Assembly (NCBI RefSeq): GCF_002847305.1
Contig: NZ_CP025408.1
Coordinates: 3,369,001 to 3,433,000 of the forward strand
DNA length: 64,000 nucleotides
Direction: 5' to 3'
Origin: Paracoccus tegillarcae
GTDB taxonomy: Bacteria > Pseudomonadota > Alphaproteobacteria > Rhodobacterales > Rhodobacteraceae
Part shown: positions 8,659 through 18,048 of the stretch, piece by piece
Position numbering within the stretch: position 1 is the stretch's first letter
How the letters are laid out: each line of letters begins with the position of its first letter
Made by a program: the position numbers and the translations under genes
Notes under the pieces: model-generated
What the model was told of the DNA's origin: nothing
Database searches by the model: none
The model's input: only the letters and a program-made list of their open reading frames with translations

Positions 8659-9780
8659 ATGGCACTTCTGGAAATCAAAGACCTGAGCGTCCGGTTCGAA
8701 ACCAATGACGGCGAGGTCAAGGCGGTCAACGGCATCAATCTGTCGGTCGAGCCGCGCGAAACCCTTGGCATCGTCGGCGAATCGGGCAGCGGCAAATCGC
8801 AGCTGTCCTTCGCGATCATGGGACTGCTGGCCAAGAACGGACGGGCCTACGGATCGGTCCTGTTCGATGGACAAGAGGTCCTGAACGCGCCACCCAAGGT
8901 GCTGAACAAGATACGCGCCGAAAAGATCGCGATGATCTTTCAGGACCCGATGACCAGCCTGAACCCCTATATGCGGGTGGCAGACCAGATGGCCGAGGTG
9001 CTGACCCTGCACAAGGGCATGTCCAAACGCGATGCGGTGACAGAATCCGTGCGCATGCTGGACGCGGTCAAGATCCCCGATGCGGCGGGCCGCGCGCGGC
9101 TGTACCCGCATGAGTTTTCGGGCGGGATGCGCCAGCGGGTGATGATCGCCATGGCGCTGCTGTGCCGCCCGCAAGTGCTGATCGCGGACGAGCCCACAAC
9201 GGCACTGGATGTGACGGTGCAGGCGCAGATCATGCAACTGCTGGCCGATTTGCAGGCCGAATTTGGGATGGCGATGATCCTGATCACCCATGATCTGGGC
9301 GTTGTGGCGGGGGCCTGCGAGCGGGTGGCCGTCATGTATGGCGGTCGCATCCGCGAAAACGGCCCCGTTGACCCGATCTTTGGGGATCCGACCCATCCTT
9401 ATACCCAGGGGCTGTTATCGGCCATTCCGCGCATCGACCAGAAGGGCGACGAGTTGTCGGCGATCCCCGGATCTCCGCCCAACATGACGCGCCCACCCGC
9501 CGGCTGCGCGTTCGAGCCGCGCTGCACCTATCGGATGGACCGCTGCGCCAGCGAGCGCCCCCCGCTGGAGGAATTCGCCGCAGGACGCGCGCGCGCCTGT
9601 TTCGCCACGATCGACGATGTGCGCGCGCATCGTGAACGGGTGGAACTGTCGGAAGAGGCGCTCGAACTGGAAGAACTGGCCGGCGATCTGCCCGATCAGG
9701 TGGATACCGCCCTGCCCCGCGCCGCTGTTGCGGGCGCAGGTGCCGGGGCTGCCGGAACCAACAGCGAGGTAGAGAAATGA
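8659..9780 (+). CDS. oppD: Peptide ABC transporter ATP-binding protein OppD
   Basis: First ATPase of the peptide importer. The 373-residue protein has Walker A GESGSGKS near residue 39, Q-loop QDPMTSLNP, signature FSGGMRQR, Walker B VLIADEPTTALD, and the C-terminal oligopeptide domain with THPYTQGLLSAIPRI and a cysteine pattern (GCAFEPRC...C) that in related transporters may hold an Fe-S cluster. I start at ATG 8659, where homology begins (MALLEIKDLSVRF). After the usual end there are ~45 extra acidic and then Ala/Gly-rich residues. Its stop overlaps the oppF start by ATGA. Confidence 0.92.
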   Translation: MALLEIKDLSVRFETNDGEVKAVNGINLSVEPRETLGIVGESGSGKSQLSFAIMGLLAKNGRAYGSVLFDGQEVLNAPPKVLNKIRAEKIAMIFQDPMTSLNPYMRVADQMAEVLTLHKGMSKRDAVTESVRMLDAVKIPDAAGRARLYPHEFSGGMRQRVMIAMALLCRPQVLIADEPTTALDVTVQAQIMQLLADLQAEFGMAMILITHDLGVVAGACERVAVMYGGRIRENGPVDPIFGDPTHPYTQGLLSAIPRIDQKGDELSAIPGSPPNMTRPPAGCAFEPRCTYRMDRCASERPPLEEFAAGRARACFATIDDVRAHRERVELSEEALELEELAGDLPDQVDTALPRAAVAGAGAGAAGTNSEVEK

Positions 9781-10811
9781 CCAAGCCGCTGCTGGACGTG
9801 CATGATCTGCGCGTCACCTTTCATATCCGCCGGGATGGCGACATGCCGTGGAGCGCACCGCGCCAGTTGCACGCCGTGGGCGGCGTCGATTTTAGGCTGA
9901 AGGCGGGTGAAACGCTTGGCATCGTGGGCGAATCCGGGTCTGGCAAATCCACGCTGGCGCGTGCGCTGATCGGGCTGGTCCCGGCAACCGGCGAGGCCGA
10001 ATGGATCGACGGGGCCGATCTGGTCGGTCTGACGCCGCGCCAGATGTTGAAATACCGCGCGGATATCCAGATGGTGTTTCAGGACCCGCTGGCATCGCTG
10101 AACCCGCGTATGACCGTGGGTCAGATCATCGCCGAGCCGCTGACCACCCATCACCCCGGCCTGAAGCGCGCCGAGGTCAAGGAACGCGTCAAGGACATTA
10201 TGGACCGCGTCGGTCTGCTGCCCAACCAGATCAACCGCTATCCGCATGAATTCAGCGGCGGGCAATGTCAGCGCATCGGCATCGCGCGCGCGCTGATTGT
10301 CGAGCCCAAGCTGATCATCTGCGATGAGCCGGTCTCGGCGCTGGATGTCTCTATTCAGGCGCAGGTCATCAACCTGCTGATCCGGCTGCAACGCGAACTG
10401 GGGCTGGCGCTGATCTTTATCGCCCATGACCTGTCGGTGGTGAAACATATCAGCGACCGCGTGCTGGTGCTGTATCTGGGCAAGGTGATGGAGATCGCCT
10501 CGTCCAAGGATCTGTATGGTACGCCACAGCACCCCTATACGCAGGCGCTGATGTCGGCTGTGCCCATCCCGGACCCGGCGCAAGAGGCGGCGAAATCGGT
10601 GGTGCCACTGTCGGGTGATCTGCCCTCGCCGATGAACCCGCCATCGGGTTGCGTGTTTCGCACCCGCTGCCCCCGCGCGGCCCCGGTCTGCGCCGAGCAG
10701 GTGCCGGCACTGATCGGCGATGATCATCAGACTGCCTGCCACTTCCCCGGCCCCCTGACCGAGGAAGAAATCGCCGGTGCGATCGCACGCGCCGAGGCAG
10801 AGCCGGCCTAG
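9777..10811 (+). CDS. oppF: Peptide ABC transporter ATP-binding protein OppF
   Basis: Second ATPase, which forms a heterodimer with OppD. The 344-residue protein contains Walker A GESGSGKSTLARAL near residue 50, QDPLASLNPRM, a signature loop written FSGGQCQR, Walker B LIICDEPVSALD, and the C-terminal HPYTQALMSAVP and GCVFRTRCPRAAPVC segments of the OppF/DppF family. The N-terminal region has a short insertion before the Walker A motif (RRDGDMPWSAPRQ) as in other OppF proteins. It overlaps oppD by four bases and is three bases from the following exporter gene. Confidence 0.92.
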   Translation: MTKPLLDVHDLRVTFHIRRDGDMPWSAPRQLHAVGGVDFRLKAGETLGIVGESGSGKSTLARALIGLVPATGEAEWIDGADLVGLTPRQMLKYRADIQMVFQDPLASLNPRMTVGQIIAEPLTTHHPGLKRAEVKERVKDIMDRVGLLPNQINRYPHEFSGGQCQRIGIARALIVEPKLIICDEPVSALDVSIQAQVINLLIRLQRELGLALIFIAHDLSVVKHISDRVLVLYLGKVMEIASSKDLYGTPQHPYTQALMSAVPIPDPAQEAAKSVVPLSGDLPSPMNPPSGCVFRTRCPRAAPVCAEQVPALIGDDHQTACHFPGPLTEEEIAGAIARAEAEPA

Positions 10812-10814
10812 GCC

Positions 10815-12674
10815 ATGCCGCCGCGTGAATGGGCAGAACAACCGCCCAGCTATGGCGAAAGATGGGCGGCGCTGCGCAACCTGCCCGCCTTTATGCGGCT
10901 GGTCTGGCAGGCAAATCCGGGGCTGACGGTCCTGATGGTCGCGCTGCGGCTGGCGCGCGCGGTGATGCCTGTGACCATGCTTTGGGTCGGCAAGCTGATC
11001 ATCGACGAGGTCATCCGTCTGATTGCGCTGGACACAACACCCGGCGAGTTGGCTGCGTGGTGGCAGTCTGGTCTGCTGGGATATCTGTCGCTGCTGGTTG
11101 CTGCCGAACTGGGGCTGGCGTTGGTGTCGGACCTGCTGGGGCGCGGGGTGAATTACACCAATTCGCTGATGCAGGAACGGCTGGTGATATCGCTGTCGAT
11201 CCGGGTGATGGATCATGCCGCGACGCTGGATCTGGAAGATTTCGAAGACGCGGCCTTTCAGGACAAGCTGGACCGCGCGCGGCGCATCACGGTGGGCAAT
11301 ATCCCGCTGTTGAACCAGGTCATGGGCCTGCTGCAGGATCTGGTCACGGTGGCCAGCTTTGCCGCCGGTTTGCTGATTTTCAACCCATGGCTGGTCGTGC
11401 TGCTGCTGATCGCGCTGGTGCCCGCATTTCTGGGCGAGATACATTTTAACGCGCTGACCTATGCAATGAATTACCGCCGCACCGCCGAACGGCGCGAGAT
11501 GGATTACCTGCGGATGGTGGGTGCCAGCGCGGACTCGGCCAAAGAGGTCAAGATATTCGCGCTGAACGATTTCCTGCGCGACCGGTTCGCTGATCTGTCA
11601 CAGCGTTTCTTTGCCGAAAACCGTGGCATCCTGCGTCGGCAATTACTGTGGATGGCGCTGCTGACCGCGTTCGGCACCCTGTCCTATTATGGGGCCTATC
11701 TGTGGATTATCGGCGCCACATTGACCGCCGTGCTATCCATTGGCGATCTGACCTTTCTGTCGGGCAGTTTCCTGCGGCTGCGCGGTTTGTTGGAAGGCGT
11801 GCTGACCGGGTTTTCCGGGATGGCCTCACAGGCGCTGCGGCTGGATGATCTGTTTGATTTCTTCAACGAACAGCCCGAGATCGCCTCGCCCGCAACCGCC
11901 CTGCCCGTCCCCGAGCCGATCCGGCAGGGCTTTGTGTTCGAGGATGTCGGCTTCCGTTATCCCAACGCCGAACGATGGGCGGTGCGGCATCTGTCCTTTA
12001 CGCTGCATGCGGGCGAAACGCTGGCTCTGGTCGGCGAAAACGGCGCGGGCAAGACCACCTTGGTCAAACTGCTGGCGCGGCTGTACGACCCGGATGAGGG
12101 CCGCATTCTGATGGATGGGCGCGATTTGCGCGACTATGATCTGGATCAGCTGCGCGCCGCCATGGGTGTGATATTTCAGGATTTCGTCCGCTATTCCATG
12201 AGCGCGAGTGACAACGTCGCGGTCGGTCGAATTGGGGCACGCGGCGATCAGGCGCGGATCGAAGATGCCGCGCATCAGTCAGGCGCGGATCAGGTGATCG
12301 CCAAGCTGCCCGCCGGATATGAACAGATGGTCGGCAAGCGCTTTGCGCACGGGGTCGATCTGTCGGGCGGTGAATGGCAAAAGCTGGCCATCGCGCGCGC
12401 CTACATGCGCGACGCACAAGTGTTGATCCTGGACGAGCCCACTGCCGCGCTGGACGCGCGGGCCGAATTCGAGGTGTTTCAGCGGTTCAAGGAACTGTCC
12501 GAGGGCAAGACCGCTGTTCTTATCTCTCACCGGTTCAGCAGCGTGCGCATGGCGGACCGTATTCTGGTGCTGGCCGACGGCCGGGTCGAGGCGCAGGGCA
12601 CGCATGCGGAACTGCTGGCGCAGCCCGGTCGCTATCGCGATCTGTTCGAGTTGCAGGCCGCCGGCTATCGCTGA
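10815..12674 (+). CDS. ABC exporter, fused permease and ATPase (subfamily B type)
   Basis: Half-transporter expected to act as a dimer and export a lipid, peptide or drug-like molecule. Of 619 residues, roughly 1-340 form a six-helix exporter domain and 370-610 the ATPase, with Walker A GENGAGKTTL, a signature loop LSGGEWQK, Walker B VLILDEPTAALD and H-loop ISHRFSS. It starts three bases after oppF without its own gap, so it is probably transcribed with the peptide importer. A peptide-related export role is possible but is only inferred from position. The substrate is unknown. Confidence 0.85.
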   Translation: MPPREWAEQPPSYGERWAALRNLPAFMRLVWQANPGLTVLMVALRLARAVMPVTMLWVGKLIIDEVIRLIALDTTPGELAAWWQSGLLGYLSLLVAAELGLALVSDLLGRGVNYTNSLMQERLVISLSIRVMDHAATLDLEDFEDAAFQDKLDRARRITVGNIPLLNQVMGLLQDLVTVASFAAGLLIFNPWLVVLLLIALVPAFLGEIHFNALTYAMNYRRTAERREMDYLRMVGASADSAKEVKIFALNDFLRDRFADLSQRFFAENRGILRRQLLWMALLTAFGTLSYYGAYLWIIGATLTAVLSIGDLTFLSGSFLRLRGLLEGVLTGFSGMASQALRLDDLFDFFNEQPEIASPATALPVPEPIRQGFVFEDVGFRYPNAERWAVRHLSFTLHAGETLALVGENGAGKTTLVKLLARLYDPDEGRILMDGRDLRDYDLDQLRAAMGVIFQDFVRYSMSASDNVAVGRIGARGDQARIEDAAHQSGADQVIAKLPAGYEQMVGKRFAHGVDLSGGEWQKLAIARAYMRDAQVLILDEPTAALDARAEFEVFQRFKELSEGKTAVLISHRFSSVRMADRILVLADGRVEAQGTHAELLAQPGRYRDLFELQAAGYR

Positions 12675-12724
12675 AACCTGTCGCCGCCAGGTTAGGCGCG
12701 CTATTCTCATCAAGATGAAAGGGC

Positions 12725-12808
12725 TGGTACCCGAGGTCGGACTCGAACCGACAAGCCTTGCGGCGGGGGATTTTGAATCCCCTGCGTCTACCATTCCGCC
12801 ACTCGGGC
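12725..12808 (-). tRNA. tRNA-Leu (anticodon CAA)
   Basis: On the minus strand an 84-base sequence folds as a class II tRNA: acceptor arm GCCCGAG/CTCGGGT (first pair G-U), D-arm with GGAATGGTAGACGC, an anticodon stem GGGGA/TCCCC with loop TTCAAAA giving CAA, a long variable arm, and a T-arm containing GGTTCGAGTCC. The CCA end is encoded. The anticodon reads UUG leucine codons. Confidence 0.96.
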
Positions 12809-12820
12809 CCAGTGGCGCTG

Positions 12821-12848
12821 AAATAGCCGGGAATTTCACCGGCGGCAA
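12821..12848 (-). promoter_or_regulatory. Possible tRNA-Leu promoter
   Basis: Minus-strand TTGCCG (12843-12848) and CTATTT (12821-12826) are separated by 16 bases and sit just upstream of the tRNA 5' end. The match to sigma-70-type promoters is only moderate. Confidence 0.35.
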
Positions 12849-12969
12849 GGTCACTTTGTCGTCGAAATGGTTTTGGCGGCAACCTGATCATGCGGGCGAA
12901 AACGACAGCCAAGTGCGCATCGCCCCTGACGCAGGGAATCACGACGTCGGGCTGAATGCCACCAAGCCG

Positions 12970-13950
12970 TCAGGCGCGGCCCAGCTTTTCCAGTCGCGCG
13001 GCACGCAACTGCGCGAAATCATCGCCGGCATGATAGGACGAGCGCGTCAGCGGCGTGGCCGAGACCATCAGGAACCCCTTGCCGAAGGCTGACTTTTCGT
13101 AACCTGCAAATTCCTCGGGTGTCACGAAACGGTCGACGCGGTGATGCTTGGGCGTGGGCTGCAGATACTGCCCGATGGTCATGAAATCGATGTCTGCCGC
13201 GCGCATGTCGTCCATCACCTGCAAGACGCCCTGACGGTCCTCGCCCAGTCCCACCATGATACCCGATTTGGTGAACATGGTCGGGTCCAGTTCCTTGACC
13301 CGTTGCAGCAGGCGCAGGCTGTGGAAATATCGCGCGCCGGGCCGGACGGTGGGATAAAGGCCGGGCACGGTTTCAAGGTTGTGGTTGAAAACATCGGGGC
13401 GTGCCTCGACCACCGTTTCCAGCGCGCCGGGTTTGCATTTCAGGAAATCAGGGGTCAGCACCTCGATGGTGCTGTCAGGGCTGCGGTGCCGGATGGCGCG
13501 GATGGTCTGGGCAAAGTGATCCGCGCCGCCATCGTCCAGATCGTCGCGGTCGACCGAAGTGATAACGACATGGTTCAGCCCCAGTTTCTGCACCGCATGC
13601 GCAACGCGGCCGGGTTCGAACACGTCCAACTCATCGGGCCGTCCGGTGATGACATTGCAGAAGGAACAACCCCGGGTGCAGATCTCACCCATGATCATCA
13701 TGGTGGCGTGACCCTGGCTCCAGCATTCGCCCACATTGGGGCAGCCGGCCTCTTCGCAGACGGTCGACAGGCGGTTTTCGCGCAGGATATCGCGGGTCTT
13801 CTTGTAGCCTTCGCTGGTCGGCGCCTTGACGCGAATCCACTCAGGCTTCTTGGGCTGCGCCTGATCCGAGCGATGGGCCTTTTCAGGATGGCGCAGGCGC
13901 GGTGGCTGGTTGTGACCTGCGACCGGCGGGGCCTGAGTTTGATCCGTCAT
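12970..13950 (-). CDS. lipA: Lipoyl synthase (radical SAM)
   Basis: Inserts two sulfurs into protein-bound octanoyl groups to form lipoyl cofactor for pyruvate and 2-oxoglutarate dehydrogenases. The 326-residue protein has the auxiliary cluster motif [12 protein letters not shown] near residue 70, the radical SAM motif CTRGCSFC near residue 100, and the C-terminal [10 protein letters not shown], whose serine motif binds the auxiliary cluster. I start at ATG 13950, 8 bases after AAAGG. A GTG nine bases upstream overlaps that site and is unlikely. Monocistronic, downstream of the divergent hypothetical gene. Confidence 0.96.
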   Translation of the reverse strand: MTDQTQAPPVAGHNQPPRLRHPEKAHRSDQAQPKKPEWIRVKAPTSEGYKKTRDILRENRLSTVCEEAGCPNVGECWSQGHATMMIMGEICTRGCSFCNVITGRPDELDVFEPGRVAHAVQKLGLNHVVITSVDRDDLDDGGADHFAQTIRAIRHRSPDSTIEVLTPDFLKCKPGALETVVEARPDVFNHNLETVPGLYPTVRPGARYFHSLRLLQRVKELDPTMFTKSGIMVGLGEDRQGVLQVMDDMRAADIDFMTIGQYLQPTPKHHRVDRFVTPEEFAGYEKSAFGKGFLMVSATPLTRSSYHAGDDFAQLRAARLEKLGRA

Positions 13951-14074
13951 GATCGTCACCTTTCGGGGTGGTTCAATCGCTAAATAATCGGTTTACGGTT
14001 CCGGATCAACGGCACAACCGCGGGAACCCTTGCCCCAACGGGCAGTTAAGCCCCCAGCAAGGCAGATATGCGGG

Positions 14075-14590
14075 ATGAACATGGGTTCCATAGGCGAACG
14101 AATTACCGTGAGTGACAAGATGCAGGATGACTATTCCTACCTGCTCGAGGCAGGTTCAGGTCGGCTGTCACATGAGGAGTTTACCCCGCATTTCACCCCG
14201 AAAGAGATGCTGGCGATGGGCGTCTTCGAAGGCAAATACATGAATGACTGCCGGCAGGAGTTTCCCGAAAGCTGGTTCACCGATGCCAAGCTGTCGGACA
14301 CCGCCGATCCTGACCTGAACTATTTCGGGATCAAAAGCCGCCAGCCCCTGTCGGAATGGCAGCGCAAGGGCTGGATCATCCAGCCCGATCCGCGCGGGTG
14401 GTTTCAGTGGTACTGCCGCTATTACATGGGCCGCCGCCTTCCCGGCGTCGACGACAAGCAGATCAAACGCTGGAAGGGCTTTGCGCGCCATGCCGGACAG
14501 GTGCGCAAGAATTGCCAGCAGAACGATCTGTCCTGCCGTCCTCGCCAGCGCCAGGCACTGCTGCAATGGGCATATGACTGCATGATCTGA
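14075..14590 (+). CDS. Conserved hypothetical protein, Trp/Arg-rich
   Basis: I do not recognise a function. The protein (171 residues from this start) is soluble, with no signal peptide or membrane helix. It has a region FTPKEMLAMGVFEGKYMNDCRQEFPESWF and a basic, aromatic C-terminal half (GWFQWYCRYYMGRRLP, then KRWKGFARHAGQVRKNC). The start is uncertain: in-frame ATGs lie at 14075, 14081 and 14120 and a GTG at 14108, none with a strong ribosome site. Its stop is three bases from the convergent DUF6456 gene. Similar short proteins occur in Rhodobacteraceae as far as I recall. Confidence 0.65.
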   Translation: MNMGSIGERITVSDKMQDDYSYLLEAGSGRLSHEEFTPHFTPKEMLAMGVFEGKYMNDCRQEFPESWFTDAKLSDTADPDLNYFGIKSRQPLSEWQRKGWIIQPDPRGWFQWYCRYYMGRRLPGVDDKQIKRWKGFARHAGQVRKNCQQNDLSCRPRQRQALLQWAYDCMI

Positions 14591-14593
14591 AGG

Positions 14594-15709
14594 TCAGCCG
14601 ATCAGCGGCGAGCCTTTGCCATAACTTTCAGTGTAGTGACGATCCAGCCGCATCAGGGCCAGGCGCAACACGATCTTGCCCGACCGCGCAGACCAGCCAA
14701 GCAAGCGCTCGGTCTGCTCGATCCCTTCGAGAAAACAGCAGACACGCAGCACGACATCGCCCATGCCCGGACCCAGTTCCCGCAGCGCGATGGCGACGCG
14801 ATTACGGGCGGCCTCGGAGCCACCGCGATAGCCCACTCCGCTGCGCGACACGTCGATGCCCGCGGTCATGAACCCACCCCAGTTCTGTGTGGTCCGCGGC
14901 CCCAGTTGGGCCAGTTCGAAATCCTCGCGCAGGCGTTCGCCTGCCGCAACCATCGCACGCGTCAGAAACGGCTCGCCATTGGCGTCACGGCGGCGCGCCA
15001 GCACCAGGAGCGGGCTTTCAGCGATGTTGACACGTGCACGGCGGCGCTGACCGTTTTCGGGATCGCGGATCTCGCGCTCGGACCAGATGCGGTGCTGCTC
15101 GGCCTGCGCGGGCCCCTGATCTCCCTGATCCACCGGGCTCGAGTCACGAAAATCCTGCGGACGAGGCATTGCCGCCGCCTTGCTGTCCGCGGACATGCGC
15201 TGGCGCAACGCGTCGCGGCCCGCCGGCGCGATCGCATAGCTGGTGACACGTCCGTTGCCCACCTGCACGACCCATGCGTTCAGCGCCATCGCCTCGGCCA
15301 GCCGCCGATCGAGGATGCCGGTTCTTATGCCGTCGCGCGTGACGATCGCCTTGTCCATTCCCGAAGCCACCGCCATCAATGCGCCCGGCTCTGCCAGACG
15401 GCGCAGCGTGGCAAGGGCATCCGGGCTTTTCAGCGACGCGCCCTTGTCACGGTTTTCGACCGCCGCGTCGATCAGCGGATCATCCCGGCGTGCCTCGAAA
15501 CGGCGAATGCGGCGCAGGATGGTCGAGGCATGGCAGTCGGCCTGCCGCGCGATTGCGCGGATCGATTCACCGTGTTCGACATGGCGCAGATAGAGCTGGG
15601 CATCTTCGGGCAAAGCGTTTGATGTGCAGTCATCAGAGGCAGGCGTCTCGGTCGAACGGTGGCCTCCGATATGGGCCTCGAAGGTGAAGTCACCGGTCAG
15701 TATCGTCAT
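14594..15709 (-). CDS. DUF6456 domain protein with helix-turn-helix
   Basis: A probable DNA-binding protein of 371 residues. Residues ~30-70 contain a helix-turn-helix-like stretch (SIRAIARQADCHASTILRRIRRFEARRDD). The C-terminal ~170 residues, from SPLLVLARRRDANGEPFLTRA to the end, match the DUF6456 pattern known from Rhodobacteraceae. The start has AAGGGA six bases upstream. It is divergent from a DUF6477 gene, a pairing I recall as recurrent in this family. A dyad in the shared intergenic region could be its operator. The regulated process is unknown. Confidence 0.75.
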   Translation of the reverse strand: MTILTGDFTFEAHIGGHRSTETPASDDCTSNALPEDAQLYLRHVEHGESIRAIARQADCHASTILRRIRRFEARRDDPLIDAAVENRDKGASLKSPDALATLRRLAEPGALMAVASGMDKAIVTRDGIRTGILDRRLAEAMALNAWVVQVGNGRVTSYAIAPAGRDALRQRMSADSKAAAMPRPQDFRDSSPVDQGDQGPAQAEQHRIWSEREIRDPENGQRRRARVNIAESPLLVLARRRDANGEPFLTRAMVAAGERLREDFELAQLGPRTTQNWGGFMTAGIDVSRSGVGYRGGSEAARNRVAIALRELGPGMGDVVLRVCCFLEGIEQTERLLGWSARSGKIVLRLALMRLDRHYTESYGKGSPLIG

Positions 15710-15765
15710 TTTAGGTCCCTTACGATCCTTGAGGCGGCAGGGGTACAGCCACCTCTGGGTTGAAT

Positions 15766-15803
15766 TCTAGTCTGTGAATTGCAGGTGGATTTCTGCAGCT
15801 AGA
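15766..15803. promoter_or_regulatory. Nested dyad in the DUF6456/DUF6477 intergenic region
   Basis: Outer arms TCTAG (15766-15770) and CTAGA (15799-15803) flank inner arms TGCAG (15780-15784) and CTGCA (15793-15797). The arrangement is centred near 15787 in the divergent promoter region, as expected for an operator bound by a dimer such as the adjacent helix-turn-helix protein. No binding evidence exists in the sequence itself. Confidence 0.35.
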
Positions 15804-15925
15804 CGCAACATTCACTAAGAAACCCTAAAGAACCCTTCTCTCGGCGCGCGCTGTATCAACCCATGCGGCAACACCCGCCGGGGTTGAGCCACACTGCGAT
15901 CGTGATCTGGGATTAGGAGACAACC

Positions 15926-16333
15926 ATGACCGCCATGCCGAATGTGATCGCTTTTCGTGCCCCCCCGACCGGCACGCCGCTGCGACGTCCAAGGGTGCTG
16001 ATCAGCGCCGCCCGCGCCGGTCAGTCAAGCTGGCGGAGAGAGCGTGATCTGCCGCGCCTTTTGCGCAGCGACGGCTGCCCCCGGCCCGGTATCGCCCTGC
16101 CCCGACTGCGCGCAGAAGAGGCCCGCATGAATGCCGCACGGCTAGAGGCCGCCGCCGAATACGACCTGCATCGCCATGTCACGCTGATGATCGCCATTCT
16201 TGCGGAAATGCGCCAAGCGGTTGAGGACGCGCCGATTGCCGTCGATGCCCGCGCGGTAGAGGCCGCGCGTCAGGCCGCCGACGGCTTGGCCCGGATCACT
16301 TGCCGCGAAACAACGAACCCAGCACACCCCTGA
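15926..16333 (+). CDS. DUF6477 family protein
   Basis: Small soluble protein of 135 residues with the DUF6477-like core RRPRVLISAARAGQSSWRRERDLPRLL near residues 18-45, followed by a helical C-terminal half (ARLEAAAEYDLHRHVTLMIAILAEMRQAV). An AGGAGA ribosome site lies five bases before the ATG. Its last 38 bases overlap the 3' end of the convergent HerA-like gene. Function is unknown. The conserved pairing with DUF6456 suggests a joint role. Confidence 0.72.
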   Translation: MTAMPNVIAFRAPPTGTPLRRPRVLISAARAGQSSWRRERDLPRLLRSDGCPRPGIALPRLRAEEARMNAARLEAAAEYDLHRHVTLMIAILAEMRQAVEDAPIAVDARAVEAARQAADGLARITCRETTNPAHP

Positions 16334-17879
16334 CCATGGCCTGCCCCGACTTGGTTCCCAGTTGCCGGGCCAGGCTTTTGCCAAAGGTCTCGGCGATGCT
16401 GTCAGAGCGTGATGATCGGCTTCTGCTGCGACCAGAGCTGCTGGCCGGCTTGATCTGGATGTCTGGGTTGTAACGCCGGGCCTTTTTATATTCGCGATCC
16501 ATCTGCCAGAGATCGTCGTCATTTCCGCTGGCACCGGCCTTGGCGCTGGCATTCGCGGCCTCGGTGGCGCGTTTCGCCAGAATTTCCTGCGCCGATTCGC
16601 GGTCAACGCGGGTGTCGTATTTGGTTCCCATGCTTGATGCGGCCATCAGCGCCTGCCGCTCGGCATCGGAAATCGGGCCCAGATGGCTGAACGGTGGCCG
16701 TATCAGCGTTCGCTGCGCCACGCCGGGCACGCCCTTGGCCTCCAGCAACGAGGTGACCGCCTCGCCGGTGCCAACCTCGGTGATTGCCTCGGCTGTGTCG
16801 AAGGACGGGTTCGGGCGATAGTTTTGCGCGGCCATGCGCAGCGCCTTCTGATCCTTGGCGGTAAAGGCCCGCAGCGCGTGCTGAACACGATTGCCCAGCT
16901 GCCCCAGCACATCTTCGGGGATATCGGCCGGATTCTGGCTGATGAACCAGACGCTGACGCCCTTGGAACGGATCAGCCGCGCAACCTGTTCTACCTTGTC
17001 GGTCAGCGCCTTGGGCGCACCGTCGAACAACAGATGTGCCTCGTCAAAGAAGAAGGCGGCCTTGGGCTTGTCGGGATCGCCCACCTCGGGCAGTTGCTCG
17101 AACAGTTCGGACAGCAGCCACAGCAAGAAGGTCGAATAAAGGCGCGGCGCGTTCATCAGCTTGTCGGCGGCCAGGATATTTATCATCCCCTTGCCAGACG
17201 CATCCTGACGCAGCAGATCAGACAGTTCCAGCGCCGGTTCACCGAACAACTGGTCGCCGCCCTCGTTTTCGAGGACCAGCAGCGAACGCTGAATGGCCCC
17301 GACGCTGGCGCTGCTGACATTGCCGTATTCCAGCGCCACCTGATCAGAATTCTCGCCCAGCCACAGCAGCATGGCGCGCAGATCCTTCATATCGGCCAGC
17401 GCCAGTCCCTGCTCATCGGCAATGCGAAAGGCAATGTTCATCACGCCCTCTTGCACATCGGTCAGGTCCAGCAGGCGCGACAAGAGCAGCGGCCCCATCT
17501 CGGCCGGGGTCGTGCGCACCGGATGGCCCTGTTTTCCCCAGACATCCCAGAAGGTGACCGGAAAGGCCTGATAGTCGATGGTCAGCCCGATCTGATCGGC
17601 GCGTTTTTGAAAGGCGTCGTGCAGCTTGGCCTCGGTGCTGCCGGATTTGGCCAGACCCGACAGGTCGCCTTTGACGTCAGCCAGGAACACCGGCACCCCG
17701 GCCTTGGACAGAGTTTCGGCCAGCGTCTGCAGGGTCACGGTCTTGCCGGTCCCGGTGGCCCCCGCGATCAGCCCATGCCGGTTGGTATATTTCAGCAGCA
17801 GGTTCTGGGCCTCGGCATAATCGCCGCCGCCGCCGCCCACGAATGCCGTGCCTGCCGTAAGATCCAGAATATCCGCCAT
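16296..17879 (-). CDS. HerA-like/DUF853 family ATPase
   Basis: Cytoplasmic P-loop ATPase of 527 residues related to E. coli YjgR. Walker A GATGTGKT lies near residue 40, Walker B is KAAFFFDEAHLLF near residue 275, and a sensor-like region VWFISQNPADIPE follows. The C-terminal ~100 residues are Ala/Ser-rich and basic (SSSGRSRSRSSRSDS), then a conserved tail (ARQLGTKSGQAMVRGVLGSLFRG). DNA or protein translocation has been proposed for the family, but no substrate is established. GAGGG precedes the start. It overlaps DUF6477 tail-to-tail by 38 bases. Confidence 0.85.
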   Translation of the reverse strand: MADILDLTAGTAFVGGGGGDYAEAQNLLLKYTNRHGLIAGATGTGKTVTLQTLAETLSKAGVPVFLADVKGDLSGLAKSGSTEAKLHDAFQKRADQIGLTIDYQAFPVTFWDVWGKQGHPVRTTPAEMGPLLLSRLLDLTDVQEGVMNIAFRIADEQGLALADMKDLRAMLLWLGENSDQVALEYGNVSSASVGAIQRSLLVLENEGGDQLFGEPALELSDLLRQDASGKGMINILAADKLMNAPRLYSTFLLWLLSELFEQLPEVGDPDKPKAAFFFDEAHLLFDGAPKALTDKVEQVARLIRSKGVSVWFISQNPADIPEDVLGQLGNRVQHALRAFTAKDQKALRMAAQNYRPNPSFDTAEAITEVGTGEAVTSLLEAKGVPGVAQRTLIRPPFSHLGPISDAERQALMAASSMGTKYDTRVDRESAQEILAKRATEAANASAKAGASGNDDDLWQMDREYKKARRYNPDIQIKPASSSGRSRSRSSRSDSIAETFGKSLARQLGTKSGQAMVRGVLGSLFRGK

Positions 17880-18048
17880 CGTGCCCGTCCCTCATCCTTG
17901 GTTCTGCTGTTTATGGCAGATTTCTGGCCAGCAGGTGAAGCCCGCCGTTTTTGCTTTCCATTGTCGATATCTATAGCTTGCACGACAGCAGACTTGCCCC
18001 GTAGGACATGATGCTGAACCCTATTACGGAAAGCCCGAAATCAGCCTT

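Noticed and set aside
9696..11444. Very long minus-strand open frame opposite oppF and the exporter
   Set aside because: Composition rich in Gln, His and Arg and lack of any domain mark it as the antisense shadow of GC-rich genes.
12675..12693. AACCTG/CAGGTT hairpin right after the ABC exporter stop
   Set aside because: Six-pair stem with no T-tract, too weak to call a terminator.
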